Source: SLRI01 sp964460465 (lineage in GTDB: Bacteria; Pseudomonadota; Alphaproteobacteria; Geminicoccales; Geminicoccaceae). Taken from it: a stretch of 64,000 bases of DNA. The position numbers and the translations under genes were made by a program. The notes under the pieces are model-generated. The model was not told the DNA's origin. It was given only the letters and a program-made list of their open reading frames with translations, and ran no database searches. The stretch is from positions 1-64,000 of the forward strand of contig CAYWSB010000006.1 in NCBI GenBank assembly GCA_964460465.1. The letters run 5' to 3'. Shown here one piece after another: positions 1 to 9,023 of the stretch (position 1 is the first letter of the stretch; each line of letters begins with the position of its first letter).

Positions 1-39
1 CGACCCCCCGGGCCTCCCCGCCCACCTCCCTGCGTGACC

Positions 40-76
40 GCCGCCGGCCGCTCCAAAAGCGCGCCGGCGGCTTTTT
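40..76 (+). terminator. Rho-independent terminator of a gene upstream of the window
   Basis: A perfect 9-bp stem (40-48 with 63-71) encloses a 14-nt loop and is followed directly by five T (72-76). It would end a plus-strand gene lying left of the window. An in-frame TGA at 35-37 could be that gene's stop, but only 11 codons are visible, so I do not call the gene. I see no gene in the rest of the stretch up to 322. Confidence 0.75.
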
Positions 77-289
77 CTTGGGCGCGGGCTCGAGAAGAAC
101 ACCGCGCCCGCCGCGAGCACCCTGGTCGCATCGGTCGCTGCAGCGACAGGGTCGGCGAGCGCGCGGACAGGGCCCGGGCCGACACCCGGCACCGGGGTGC
201 GGAGGTCCTTCGCGGATGCCGGCCGGTGACCCCCGGACGCGGCTTCATCGAGCCTCTCGCCGAGCTCGGGCGCGGCCTTCCGCGGCCCC

Positions 290-330
290 TCGGCCCCGGA
301 TCAGGCCCGGATCAGGCCCGGATCAGGCGA
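290..330. repeat. 11-bp tandem repeat at the 3' end of a DUF465 gene
   Basis: The unit TCAGGCCCGGA occurs exactly at 301-311 and 312-322. It is preceded by a copy with two mismatches (290-300) and followed by a partial copy from 323 that contains the stop codon of the minus-strand DUF465 gene. The unit length is not a multiple of three. It probably arose by slippage and no function is evident. Confidence 0.6.
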
Positions 331-532
331 TGATGTCGGGCAGGCGGTCGTGCTCGAGCTGGGTGATCCTGTCCTTGAGGATCAGCTTCTGCCGCTTCAG
401 GCGCTGCAGCGCCACCTGATCGAGGAAGCCGTCCGCCTGCAGCTGCTCGATGCGGTAGTCGAGGGCGCGATGCGCCGCGCGCAGGCTCGCGAGCTGCGTG
501 TCGATCTCGAGCTGGTCGCCGCGGTTCTTCAT
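323..532 (-). CDS. DUF465/YdcH family small protein
   Basis: This encodes 69 residues with the typical DUF465 layout: an acidic N-terminal part, a basic centre (LQRLKRQKLILKDRI) and a short helical-hairpin tail. DUF465 proteins are small soluble helical proteins of unknown role, common in alphaproteobacteria. I chose the ATG at 532 because the protein then has normal family length; the longer frame upstream has no family similarity. The gene is divergent from glucokinase. A second DUF465 gene lies about 2 kb away at 2483-2689. Confidence 0.85.
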   Translation of the reverse strand: MKNRGDQLEIDTQLASLRAAHRALDYRIEQLQADGFLDQVALQRLKRQKLILKDRITQLEHDRLPDIIA

Positions 533-731
533 GCTCGGCCCCGACAACGGAAAGCGGCCGGCCGCGGCGCACGCATGCGTCGCCGGAGCCCGCCGGATGA
601 CGCGCTCCCTTACCATATCCCCGGTCGGGGCGCAGCCGCTTCGTCGCGGGCACGGTGCCTGCTCGAGCCGCGGCGACCCTTGACGAGCCCGCCCCGCCGT
701 CGCCACCTTGAGGGCCAGCGAAAGGACGGGG

Positions 732-1721
732 ATGGCCAGACTGGTCGCCGATATCGGCGGGACGAATGCGCGCTTCGCGCTCACCGGCGGCGGTGCCGCC
801 GGTGAGGGTGGCCGCGTCGCGGTGACGCACGAGCGGCATCTCCGGGTGCAGGACTTCCCGGGGCTGGCCGAGGCGGCCCTGAGCTATCTGGCCGGCCTGC
901 CTGCCCCTCGGCCGGCCGTCGACGCGGCGGTCATCGCGGTGGCGACGCCCGTCGATGCCAGGGTCATCCGCTTCACCAACAGCCCCTGGAGCTTCACCCG
1001 GGACGCCCTTGCCGGCGCCCTCGGCCTCGCCGTCGACCGGCTGGCGGTGATCAACGACTTCGCGGCCCAGGCCGCCGCCATCCCGCATCTGGGGGTGGAC
1101 GACAGCATCGCCATCGGCGGCGGCACGGCGCGGCCCGGCTGGCCCATCGCGGTGATCGGCCCGGGCACCGGGCTGGGAGCGGCGGGCCTGGTGCCGACCG
1201 GCAACGGCCCAGTGGTGGTGGCGAGCGAGGGCGGGCACGTCTCGTTCGCGCCCCACGACGAGCTCGAGCTCGAGATCCTCCGTCGCCTCATCGCCCGCTT
1301 CGGCCACGTCTCGAACGAGCGCGTCATCTCCGGCCCCGGCCTCGTGACCCTGGCCATGACCATGGCCGAGATCTCGGGGCGCGCCTTCACCGGCAGCCGC
1401 CCCGAGGACGTCACCGCCGCCGCGGCCGGCGGCGCGTCGCCGGCCGCCGCAGAGGTGGCGGGCGACGCGCTGCGTGTCTTCAGCGGCCTGCTCGGTGCTG
1501 CGGCCGGCGATCTGGCGCTCGCCTTCGGCGCCAAGGGCGGTGTCTATCTCTGCGGCGGCCTCTGCGGCAAGCTCGGCCGGTTCTTCGACCATGTCCGCTT
1601 TCGCGAGCGCTTCGAGGCCAAGGGCCGACTCGGCCCGTTCCTCGCCGACGTGCCGTGCCGCCAGGTCAGCAACCCGCAAACAGGACTGATCGGCGCCGCG
1701 GTCCATCCGCTCGGCGAATGA
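732..1721 (+). CDS. glk: glucokinase
   Basis: This is predicted to phosphorylate glucose with ATP in the cytoplasm, the entry step of glycolysis or the Entner-Doudoroff route. The 329-residue product has the bacterial glucokinase motifs: the phosphate-binding DIGGTNARFAL at about residue 7, INDFAAQA with the likely catalytic Asp109, GPGTGLGAA, SEGGHVSF, and a C-terminal GGLCGKLG segment. The ATG at 732 has an AAAGGA Shine-Dalgarno sequence 5 nt upstream; an in-frame ATG at 708 would add eight residues. Its stop overlaps the next start (ATGA), so the two genes are translationally coupled. Confidence 0.93.
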   Translation: MARLVADIGGTNARFALTGGGAAGEGGRVAVTHERHLRVQDFPGLAEAALSYLAGLPAPRPAVDAAVIAVATPVDARVIRFTNSPWSFTRDALAGALGLAVDRLAVINDFAAQAAAIPHLGVDDSIAIGGGTARPGWPIAVIGPGTGLGAAGLVPTGNGPVVVASEGGHVSFAPHDELELEILRRLIARFGHVSNERVISGPGLVTLAMTMAEISGRAFTGSRPEDVTAAAAGGASPAAAEVAGDALRVFSGLLGAAAGDLALAFGAKGGVYLCGGLCGKLGRFFDHVRFRERFEAKGRLGPFLADVPCRQVSNPQTGLIGAAVHPLGE

Positions 1722-2299
1722 CCGGGCCGACCACAAGGCCGGACACGGGCTGGCCCGCCTCGACCTTCTGGGACTTCTCGCTGGCGCTGTACGCGCAACC
1801 CGAAGTCGAACGTGCCTGCCTGACGCTGCAGGACGAGCATGGCCTGGACGTCAACCTGGTGCTGCTCGCCGCCTTCGCGGCGGCCGGCGGTCGGCGGCTC
1901 GATGCGCCCGCCGCCGCCCGCCTGCGGTCGTTCGGCGAGGGCTTCCAGCGGGCGGTGATGCAACCGCTGCGGCAGGCGCGGCGGGCGCTCAAGCTGCAGG
2001 ACACGGCGCCGGCGCTGGCGCCGATCCTGGCGGACCGGCGGCGGGCGCTGGCGGCGCTGGAGCTCGATCTCGAGCGGCTCGAGCAGCTGCAGCTCGACCA
2101 GCTGCGGCAGGCGGTCGGCCTGGACGCCGCGGCTGCGCCGGCTCCGGCGGCCGCCGCCGACGATGCCGCGGCACCGGAGTGCCTGCTGGCAGCGAACCTC
2201 GCCGCCCTCTACCCGGAGCGCCGCCTGCCGGCCGAGGCGCTGGCGGCGCTCGCCGCCGCCCTGGCCCGGGGCGTCGCCGTGGGCGACCGATCACGATGA
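1718..2299 (+). CDS. TIGR02444/DUF2390 family protein
   Basis: The 193-residue product matches the TIGR02444 family, seen in the N-terminal FWDFSLALYAQPEVERACL segment followed by GLDVNLVLL. The family has no established function. The C-terminal half is rich in Ala, Leu and Arg and likely helical, with a long Ala-rich linker. The start ATG overlaps the glk stop by the ATGA arrangement, so co-translation with glucokinase is expected. I find no catalytic motif. Confidence 0.8.
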   Translation: MTGPTTRPDTGWPASTFWDFSLALYAQPEVERACLTLQDEHGLDVNLVLLAAFAAAGGRRLDAPAAARLRSFGEGFQRAVMQPLRQARRALKLQDTAPALAPILADRRRALAALELDLERLEQLQLDQLRQAVGLDAAAAPAPAAAADDAAAPECLLAANLAALYPERRLPAEALAALAAALARGVAVGDRSR

Positions 2300-2482
2300 C
2301 CAATTACGACGAAAGGACAAGGGTTTAGCGATAAAATCAGAGGTTGATGAGGATCTGCGTCCGCGAAAAACTGCGGAACATACACGGCTCGACACGATGC
2401 GCAACAGATTTCTCTTGAACCAGGCGGCACCCGGTCCCTAAACTCTCGTTCTCTGAGACCACCAAGGGAGGGTTTCCAGACC

Positions 2483-2689
2483 ATGTCACTGCACGAGCAT
2501 GTCGACAGCCTTCGTGCCAAGCACGCCCGACTCGAGCAGCAGATCGACGAGGAGCAGCACCGGCCGTTGCCGGACAGCAGCCTCCTGCTCAAGCTGAAGC
2601 GGGAGAAGCTTCGCCTGAAGGACGCGATCGAGAGATTGCAGGACGACAGCGAGATGGAGACCAGCCGCGCGTCCGCGGCACTGAACTGA
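2483..2689 (+). CDS. DUF465/YdcH family small protein
   Basis: This encodes 68 residues: MSLHEHVDSL at the N-terminus, then LLLKLKREKLRLKDAIERL, the conserved basic core of DUF465. Function is unknown in the family. It has its own strong ribosome site (GGGAGGG) and is followed by a terminator hairpin at 2760-2789, so it is probably monocistronic. It is a paralogue of the gene at 323-532: the core segments align, but the N-terminal half differs. Confidence 0.87.
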   Translation: MSLHEHVDSLRAKHARLEQQIDEEQHRPLPDSSLLLKLKREKLRLKDAIERLQDDSEMETSRASAALN

Positions 2690-2759
2690 CGACATCCCGC
2701 GACGCTTGCCGCCCGCGCGTCGGGTGGCCCCTGGGGTCGCGACAAGGCTGACCAGACAC

Positions 2760-2789
2760 GGCCGGCGTCGGAGAGGGACGTCGGCCTTT
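2760..2789 (+). terminator. Rho-independent terminator after DUF465
   Basis: A 10-bp stem with one G-U pair (2760-2769 with 2777-2786) and a 7-nt loop is followed by TTTCTGTT. It lies 70 nt after the stop of the DUF465 gene. Confidence 0.6.
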
Positions 2790-2853
2790 CTGTTGGGCTG
2801 CGAGCTCGCCCGGGGATCGCCTCGCGGGTGCCGAGGCGCGGCTCCCTCGCCTG

Positions 2854-4044
2854 TCAGTCCTCGTGCTCGCGATGGAACGGCAGCAGCCGGCGCAGCTCGG
2901 CCAGCTCGTGCACCATGCTCCGGCGCTCCTGCGCGAGGAAACGGCGGACCGGCGCCGCGAGGCCGGGATCGCGGATGTAGTGGGCGCTCTGCGTTACCAC
3001 GGGCTCGTAGCCCCGCTGCAGCTTGTGCATGCCCTGCGCTCCCGCCTCGACCCGGGCCATGCCGTGGCTGATCGCGTAGTCGATCGCCCGGTAGTAGCAG
3101 GCCTCGAAATGCAGGAAGTCGAACTCGCGGCGGCAGCCCCAGAGCCGGCCGTAGAGCGTGTCGCCGCTCTTCATGTTGAGGGCGGCGCCCACGAGCTCGC
3201 CGTCCTGGCGGACCGTGACGAGGACGATGCGCTCGGCGAAATCGTGCGCCAGGCGGCGGAAGAAGTCGCGGGTGAGGTACGCACTGCCCCAGCGCTTGTC
3301 GACCGTGGCGAGGTAGAACGGATGAAACGCCTCGAGATCGGCCACCGTCAGCTCCGGCCCGGCGAGCGTGCGGAGCTCCAGCCCGGCCCGCTCGACCTCG
3401 CGGCGCTCCTTCCTGATCGCCTTGCGCTTGGCCGAGCGCAGCGTGGCGAGGAAGTCGTCGAAATCCCGATAGCCGCGATTGTGCCAGTGGAACTGCACGC
3501 CGTGGCGGAGCATGAAGCCGGCGGCCTCCAGGATCGGCGCCTCGTCCGGGGTGACGAAGTTGACGTGCGCGGAGGAGAGGCCGAGCTGGTCGGTGGCCGC
3601 CCGGATGGCCAGCGCGATGGCCTCGCGGCCGCCGGCATCGGCCGCCAGCAGGCGCGGCCCGGGGACCGGGGTGAACGGGACTGCCACCAGCAGCTTCGGG
3701 TAGTAGCGCCCCCCTGCCCGCTCGTAGGCGTTGGCCCAGCCGTGGTCGAAGACGTACTCGCCGTAGGAGTGGCTCTTGACGTAGAGCGGGGCCGCGGCAG
3801 TCGGCCGATCGCCCGCGCCCAGCAGCAAATGGAGGGGCTGCCAGCCGCTGGTCGAGGCAGCCGAGCCGGACGCCTCGAGGGCGTGCAGGAAGGCGTGGCG
3901 GATGAACGGGTTGTCGTCGGGGCAAAGCGCGTCCCAGGTGCTGGCGTCCTGGGCCGCGATCGGCCCGGTGAGCCTCGCCGCCAGAGCACCATGGCTGCGG
4001 CTCGCGGCGGCGACCGACTCCTCGGCGGCTGGATCGGCCTCCAC
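2854..4044 (-). CDS. DUF482/COG3146 GNAT-like acyltransferase
   Basis: The 396-residue product matches COG3146, which is annotated as possibly peptidoglycan- or aminoacyl-transfer-related and has a FemAB/GNAT-type fold. Family marks include DNPFIRHAFLHALE near the N-terminus, KSHSYGEYVFDHGWA, FHWHNRGYRDFDDFLA, and the C-terminal VEAGAQGMHKLQRGY followed by HYIRDPGL. The substrate is unknown. No ATG occurs before the conserved region, so I chose the GTG at 4044, 15 nt after the ridA stop, with a GAGGA overlapping that stop. It is co-transcribed with ridA. Confidence 0.85.
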   Translation of the reverse strand: MEADPAAEESVAAASRSHGALAARLTGPIAAQDASTWDALCPDDNPFIRHAFLHALEASGSAASTSGWQPLHLLLGAGDRPTAAAPLYVKSHSYGEYVFDHGWANAYERAGGRYYPKLLVAVPFTPVPGPRLLAADAGGREAIALAIRAATDQLGLSSAHVNFVTPDEAPILEAAGFMLRHGVQFHWHNRGYRDFDDFLATLRSAKRKAIRKERREVERAGLELRTLAGPELTVADLEAFHPFYLATVDKRWGSAYLTRDFFRRLAHDFAERIVLVTVRQDGELVGAALNMKSGDTLYGRLWGCRREFDFLHFEACYYRAIDYAISHGMARVEAGAQGMHKLQRGYEPVVTQSAHYIRDPGLAAPVRRFLAQERRSMVHELAELRRLLPFHREHED

Positions 4045-4058
4045 GGCGGCAGCGGTCC

Positions 4059-4526
4059 TCAGCGGATCTCGAAGACGGCGTCGACCTCGACCGCCACGCC
4101 GAGCGGCAGGCTGCTGGCGCCCACCGCGAAGCGGGCGTGCCGGCCGGCCTCGCCCAGCACCGCGACCATGAGGTCGGAGGCGCCGTTCACCACCTGCGGG
4201 TGGTCGGTGAAGGCCGGCCCCGAGCTGACGAAGCCGCCGAGCTTCAGGCAGCGGACGATCCGCCCGAGGTCGCCGTCGAGGGCGGCCTGGGCCTGGGCCA
4301 GGATGTTGAGCCCGCACAGCATGGCCGCGTGCTTGGCCCGTTCCACCGGCACCTCGTCGCCGACGCGCCCCTTGATCTCGAGCCGGCCGTTCTCGAACGG
4401 CAGCTGGCCTGCGACATAGAGCGTGCTGCCGCTGATCGTCCAGGGCACGTAGTTGGCGGCGGGTGCCGCGGCGCGGGGCAGGGTGAGGCCCAGCTCCGCA
4501 AGGCGCGCCTCGATCGCAGCTGCCAT
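4059..4526 (-). CDS. RidA family (YjgF/YER057c/UK114) protein
   Basis: The product is 155 residues. RidA-type proteins hydrolyse reactive enamine/imine intermediates released by PLP enzymes. This copy belongs to the longer subgroup with an N-terminal extension (IEARLAELGLTLP) and the typical NYVPWTISGSTLYVAGQLP, followed by a C-terminal ARFAVGASSLPLGVAVEVDA block. The ATG at 4526 has a GAGGAGGAA ribosome site. It is divergent from agmatine deiminase and upstream of the DUF482 gene. Confidence 0.88.
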   Translation of the reverse strand: MAAAIEARLAELGLTLPRAAAPAANYVPWTISGSTLYVAGQLPFENGRLEIKGRVGDEVPVERAKHAAMLCGLNILAQAQAALDGDLGRIVRCLKLGGFVSSGPAFTDHPQVVNGASDLMVAVLGEAGRHARFAVGASSLPLGVAVEVDAVFEIR

Positions 4527-4671
4527 GGTGGTGTTTCCTCCTCGATCGGGCGGTGGCCGGGCTCCCGGGTCACGGGGTCTCGCCCGCTGGGCTGTTGCGT
4601 CGACCACGCATATACCGCAAGCTGTATCCGAGCAAAGGTGTCGAACGGGTGAAATCGCCTGGGGGGAATCG

Positions 4672-5715
4672 TTGACTACACCGAGACAGAGCGGCTTTCG
4701 CATGCCCGCGGAATGGGCACCGCACAGGCGCAGCTGGCTCGCCTGGCCGTGCCGTGCCGAGCTCTGGGGCCGGCATCTCGAGGAGGCGAAGCTGGCCTAT
4801 GCCGGGGTCGCCCAGGCGATCGCCGCCTTCGAGCCGGTGACGGTGCTGGCCCGGCCGGACCTCACCGCGGATGCCTCGCTCCACTGCGGCAAGGGCATCT
4901 CGGTGCTGCCGATGCCGCAGGACGACAGCTGGGTGCGCGACACCGGGCCGTCCTTCCTGGTGAGCGACGACGGCCGGCTCGGCGGCGTCGCCTGGACGTT
5001 CAACGGCTGGGGCGAGGTCTATGCCGACCATGCGGAGGACGCCGCCATGGCACGGCGGATGCTCGAGCATGTCGGGGCCGAGGTGTTCTCCAGCTCGCTG
5101 GTGCTCGAGGGCGGCGGCATCCACGTCGACGGCGAGGGCACCGCCCTGCTCTGCGCCGCGTCGGTGCTGGAGCCGTTGCGCAATCCCGCCCTCAACCGGA
5201 CCAAGGTCGAGCGGGAGCTGGCCGACCTCCTGGCGGTCGATCGCGTGGTCTGGCTGGAGAACAGCCTCGCCGACGACGAGACCAAGGGCCACATCGACAA
5301 CCTCGCCTGCTTCACCGCCCCCGGCAAGGTCCTGGCCCTCGACCCCGGCACGGCACGCGATACCGACCGGCCGGGGCTCGAGCGCAATCTCGAGGTGCTC
5401 AGGGCGGCGACCGACGCCCGGGGCCGGCAGCTCGAGGTGACGCTGGTGCCGCTGCCGAAGCCCAGGCAGCGCGACGATGGCCGGATGATGACGCTGACCT
5501 ATATCAACTTCTATCTCTGCAACGGGGCGGTGATCGTGCCGATGTTCGAGGATGCGGCCGACGATGCGGCAAAGCGGGTGATCGCGCAGGCCTTCCCCGA
5601 CCGGCAGGTGGTGTCGCTCGACGCCACCGCGCTGCTGCAGGGCGGTGGCGGCATCCACTGCATCACCCTGCAGCAGCCGCAGCCACCCGAGGCGGCGGCG
5701 GCCGGCGCGTCCTGA
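4672..5715 (+). CDS. aguA: agmatine deiminase
   Basis: This should convert agmatine to N-carbamoylputrescine and ammonia, in arginine-derived putrescine synthesis. The 347-residue product is of family length. It has MPAEW near the N-terminus, WVRDTGPSFLV, GHIDNLACF (general-base His region) and GGGGIHCIT with the catalytic Cys330. I chose the TTG at 4672 because it gives the family N-terminus (TTPRQSGFRMPAEW) and has a GGGGGGAA site upstream; the internal ATG at 4702 would remove it. No N-carbamoylputrescine amidase gene lies in the window. Confidence 0.92.
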   Translation: MTTPRQSGFRMPAEWAPHRRSWLAWPCRAELWGRHLEEAKLAYAGVAQAIAAFEPVTVLARPDLTADASLHCGKGISVLPMPQDDSWVRDTGPSFLVSDDGRLGGVAWTFNGWGEVYADHAEDAAMARRMLEHVGAEVFSSSLVLEGGGIHVDGEGTALLCAASVLEPLRNPALNRTKVERELADLLAVDRVVWLENSLADDETKGHIDNLACFTAPGKVLALDPGTARDTDRPGLERNLEVLRAATDARGRQLEVTLVPLPKPRQRDDGRMMTLTYINFYLCNGAVIVPMFEDAADDAAKRVIAQAFPDRQVVSLDATALLQGGGGIHCITLQQPQPPEAAAAGAS

Positions 5716-5831
5716 GTGGCGCAGCGCGACAGCGTCGAACAGCGGAACTGAATCGAAGCCAGCCTGTTATCATCGGTTAGGGCGCAACGCGGTCGGTATC
5801 GTCCGGTCGATCAAGGGAAATTGGCGTCGAC

Positions 5832-6914
5832 ATGACGGGGCGAGAGACAGTGGTGGCCGACCAGTCGCGGGAGCGCGCCGAGCGGCGTGTCTGGACACCG
5901 GAACTCGTCGACGAGCAGACGGCCACCATCCGCGTCATCGGTGGTGCGGCCGAGGCCGCCGCCCCGGCGCTTGCCAGCCAGCTCCTGGAGATCGCCGAGC
6001 GGGCGCTGGGCGACCGGCCGGCGGCGGAGCGCCTCGTCGCCGCGGTGATCCAGGGCAACGGCCAACTCGTCGCGACGGCCACCCGGGCCGGCAACCCGGA
6101 GCAGCGCGAGGCAGCGGAGGCGGCTCTGGCGAGCGCCGTTCGCCGCGCCGTGCTCGACGCCGTGCCGCCCGTGCGCCCCGCCGGCAGGCCCGAGCCGAGC
6201 GACCGGCCGACGGCCACCGATGCCGCCCGGTCCCGCAAGCTGCGGCCGATCAAGGGCGGCCGCGGGGCAGCCGTGCCGGGTGCACAGCCCGGGCGTCGCG
6301 GCCGGCCCGGCGGCCTCTTCTGGGCCACGGCCCTGGCCCTGCCGACACTTGCCGGCCTCGCCCTCTGGTGGCTCGTGCTGCAGCCTTCCCAGGACGGGGC
6401 GCCGGCAGCGCCGATGGCAGCGGGCCCGACGATGCCGGTGGCACCGGAGCCCGCCGCCACCTTGGCCGAGGCGCCGACCGCGACCTTGCCCGAGGCGCTG
6501 CAGCTCAAGGCCGTGGAGCCCGCAGGCGGGCCTTTGCGCCCGTCGCCGCCTCCTCAGAACGGGTCGGCGGGGCCGTCGCCAGCGTCCGCCAACGGACTGG
6601 TCCTGCCGGTCGCCGGCGGCACCCTGCGCGTCTTCATCCTCTACCCGCAGGGCGAGCCCGCGGCGAGCGAGGCCGGCGACTTCTATGCCGACCTGTCGCG
6701 CACGGGCGAGCTGCCGCTCGTCGTTCTGCGCGACGTCGACTTCGCCATCGGCGCGCCGCGGATCCGCTATTTCCATCCCGCGGACGCCGGTGCCGCGCAG
6801 GCGATCGCGGGCTACCTCGACGCCCCGAACGGCGGCTGGGAGCTGCAGGACTTCGGCCATATTCGCCCGCTGCCGGCGCCGGGCACCATCGAGGTCTACG
6901 TCCCGGCACCGTGA
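5832..6914 (+). CDS. hypothetical single-pass membrane protein
   Basis: I do not recognise a family for this 360-residue protein. Residues 1-120 are a helical cytoplasmic-looking part rich in Ala and Glu. Residues 135-160 are basic. One membrane segment (GLFWATALALPTLAGLALWW) lies at about 161-182. A Pro/Ala-rich linker follows to about 255, then a compact domain of about 100 residues (LRVFILYPQG, IRYFHPADAGAAQAIAGYL, GTIEVYVPAP). The last part resembles small envelope-domain folds that follow a Pro-rich linker in other bacteria, but that is only an impression of layout. Confidence 0.65.
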   Translation: MTGRETVVADQSRERAERRVWTPELVDEQTATIRVIGGAAEAAAPALASQLLEIAERALGDRPAAERLVAAVIQGNGQLVATATRAGNPEQREAAEAALASAVRRAVLDAVPPVRPAGRPEPSDRPTATDAARSRKLRPIKGGRGAAVPGAQPGRRGRPGGLFWATALALPTLAGLALWWLVLQPSQDGAPAAPMAAGPTMPVAPEPAATLAEAPTATLPEALQLKAVEPAGGPLRPSPPPQNGSAGPSPASANGLVLPVAGGTLRVFILYPQGEPAASEAGDFYADLSRTGELPLVVLRDVDFAIGAPRIRYFHPADAGAAQAIAGYLDAPNGGWELQDFGHIRPLPAPGTIEVYVPAP

Positions 6915-7046
6915 GGGGTCCTGGCATCGTTGCCAGTATGGAAACGGACGGTTCCCGCACCCGGTCGCGGCAGGCGCGGCACGCGCCCCATCTGAGAGGT
7001 GTGCGGTGCCTTGGATGCGCCGTCTCGCCGGATGGAGGTGACCTCG

Positions 7047-7802
7047 ATGCAGCTCGACCAGGTGACACTCGCCGTTCGTGATCTCGACCGGTCGATTCGC
7101 TTCTACGTCGAGGCGATCGGACTCGACCTCCTCGGCCGTGATGCCGACCGGGCCACGCTCGGCCACGACGGGCAGGCGCGCCTCGGCCTCGTCGAGCGGC
7201 CGCGGGCAGCGCCGCGCGGCGACGACGCGGGCCTCTTCCACATGGCCTGGCTGCTGGCCGACCGGATGCATCTGGGCGCGGCGCTGCGCCGCCTGCAGGA
7301 GCAGGGCGTGAAGCTGACCGGGGCGGCCGACCACCACGTCAGCGAAGCCGTCTATCTCGACGACCCTGACGGGCACGGCATCGAGCTCTATGCCGACCGC
7401 GACCGGGCCACGTGGCATCGCGACGGCCGCCTCGTCCTCACCAACGACCGCCTCGACCTGGCAGGCCTCGTGGCCGCGGCCGATGCCGCCGGGATCGCAC
7501 CCCGGGCGAGTGCGAACGGCCTCCGCCTCGGCCATCTCCATCTCGAGGCCGTGGACCTCGCCGCCTCCAGCCGCTTCGCCGTCGAGGCGCTCGGGCTCGA
7601 GCGCATGGCGACCTGGCCGCACGCCCACTTCCTGGCCTGGGACGGCTACCACCACCACCTCGCCTACAACGACTGGGCGCGGCGTCGCCGGCCGCTCGAT
7701 GCGGCGGCCGGGCGCATCGGGCTCCTGGAGATCGCCATCGGGGGCACGGGCGGGCGGCAGACACTGACCGACCCCAACGGCATCAGCTTCTCGCGCGGCT
7801 GA
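7047..7802 (+). CDS. two-domain VOC protein (extradiol dioxygenase/glyoxalase superfamily)
   Basis: The 251-residue product has two tandem vicinal-oxygen-chelate modules. The first starts at QLDQVTLAVRDLDRSIRFYV and includes HMAWLL and the likely metal-ligand Glu in DGHGIELYADRD. The second runs from LGHLHLEAVDL to the C-terminus. The layout resembles CatE-type catechol 2,3-dioxygenase-like proteins of low certainty in substrate. I chose the ATG at 7047, which has GGAGGTGA 6 nt upstream. It is convergent with the ABC permease genes. Confidence 0.85.
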   Translation: MQLDQVTLAVRDLDRSIRFYVEAIGLDLLGRDADRATLGHDGQARLGLVERPRAAPRGDDAGLFHMAWLLADRMHLGAALRRLQEQGVKLTGAADHHVSEAVYLDDPDGHGIELYADRDRATWHRDGRLVLTNDRLDLAGLVAAADAAGIAPRASANGLRLGHLHLEAVDLAASSRFAVEALGLERMATWPHAHFLAWDGYHHHLAYNDWARRRRPLDAAAGRIGLLEIAIGGTGGRQTLTDPNGISFSRG

Positions 7803-7814
7803 GCGGCCGCCGGC

Positions 7815-9023
7815 TCAGGTGTAGGGGTCGGCGGCGTCGCGGAGCCCGTCGCCCAGGAAGTTGAAGGCGAGGACCACGAGGATCACCGGCACCACCGGCA
7901 GCATCAGCCAGGGATAGAGGGCGACGACGTTGACGTTCTGGGCGTCGTTGAGCAGCACGCCCCAGCTCACCATCGGCGCCCGGACGCCGAGGCCGAGGAA
8001 CGAGAGGGCCGTCTCGCCCAGGATCATGCCCGGGATCGACAGCGTGGCCGAGGCGATCAGGTGGCTCATGAAGGAGGGGATCAGGTGGCGGCCGATGATC
8101 CTGGTCGGCTTCGCCCCCATGAGCCGTGCCGCCTGGGCGAACTCCTCCTCGCGCAAGGCCAGGATCTTCGAGCGCACCGCCCGGGCGAGGCCGGTCCAGT
8201 CGACGAGGCCGAGGATCAGCGTGATGCCGAAATAGACCCAGATCGGCGGCCACGTCGGCGGCAGGGCGGCCGAGAGCGCCAGCCAGAGCGGGATCATCGG
8301 GAAGCTGCGGATGACCTCGATCATGCGCTGCACGACGCTGTCGATCCAGCCGCCGTAGTAGCCCGAGACGCCGCCCAGCACGAGGCCCATGACGAAGCTG
8401 ATGGCGATGCCGACGAGGCCCACCGTGAGCGAGATGCGCGCGCCGTAGAGGATGCGGGAGAACAGGTCGCGGCCGAGCCGGTCGGTGCCCCAGAGGAAGA
8501 AGGTGCCGCCGTCGGCAGGGCAGACGAGATGGAGGTCCATCGGCACCTGGCCCCAGAAGGCATAGCGGTCGCCGCGGCAGAGGAAGCGCAGCTTCTGCAC
8601 CTTCCCCGGGTCGTCGGCATAGACCCGGCGCAGCGTCGCCATGTCCAGCTCCATCCGGTAGCCGTAGACGAAGGGCCCGACGAAGCTGCCCTCGTGGAAC
8701 AGGTGGACGCGCTGTGGCGGGGCGTAGATGTGCTGCGGGTCGCGGTGGTGCGGGCTGTAGGGCGCCAGCATCTCGGCGAAGACGACGACGAAGTAGCAGA
8801 AGGCGAGAAACCAGAGCGAGACCAGCGCCAGCTTGTGGCGCTTGAACCGCCACCACACCAGCTGCCACTGCGAGGCGGTGTAGAACCGCTCCTGCTGCGG
8901 CGTGAGCGGCAGCTCACGATAGATCTCGAACGGCTCCGGATCGACCCAGTGGGGTGGCGGCGACGCCTCGGTCGTGGTCTGCGGCGGGCGATGCCCCCCC
9001 TGGTCCTGCGGCTGGCGCGCCAT
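7815..9023 (-). CDS. ABC transporter permease, OppC/DppC type
   Basis: This 402-residue inner-membrane permease belongs to the dipeptide/oligopeptide importer class. TM1 is at about 60-85. A periplasmic insertion of roughly 100 residues follows, then GTDRLGRDLFSRILYGARIS, which begins the permease core. The EAA loop is SKILALREEEFAQAARLMG and the end is LNFLGDGLRDAADP-like. The ATG overlaps the stop of the upstream permease (ATGA). No ATPase or binding-protein gene is adjacent, so the substrate cannot be deduced; related permeases move peptides or oligosaccharides. Confidence 0.9.
   Translation of the reverse strand: MARQPQDQGGHRPPQTTTEASPPPHWVDPEPFEIYRELPLTPQQERFYTASQWQLVWWRFKRHKLALVSLWFLAFCYFVVVFAEMLAPYSPHHRDPQHIYAPPQRVHLFHEGSFVGPFVYGYRMELDMATLRRVYADDPGKVQKLRFLCRGDRYAFWGQVPMDLHLVCPADGGTFFLWGTDRLGRDLFSRILYGARISLTVGLVGIAISFVMGLVLGGVSGYYGGWIDSVVQRMIEVIRSFPMIPLWLALSAALPPTWPPIWVYFGITLILGLVDWTGLARAVRSKILALREEEFAQAARLMGAKPTRIIGRHLIPSFMSHLIASATLSIPGMILGETALSFLGLGVRAPMVSWGVLLNDAQNVNVVALYPWLMLPVVPVILVVLAFNFLGDGLRDAADPYT

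Noticed and set aside
7798..7818. Short palindrome at the convergent ends of the VOC and permease genes
   Set aside because: Arms are only 6 bp and no T-run follows on either strand; it may be chance in GC-rich DNA.
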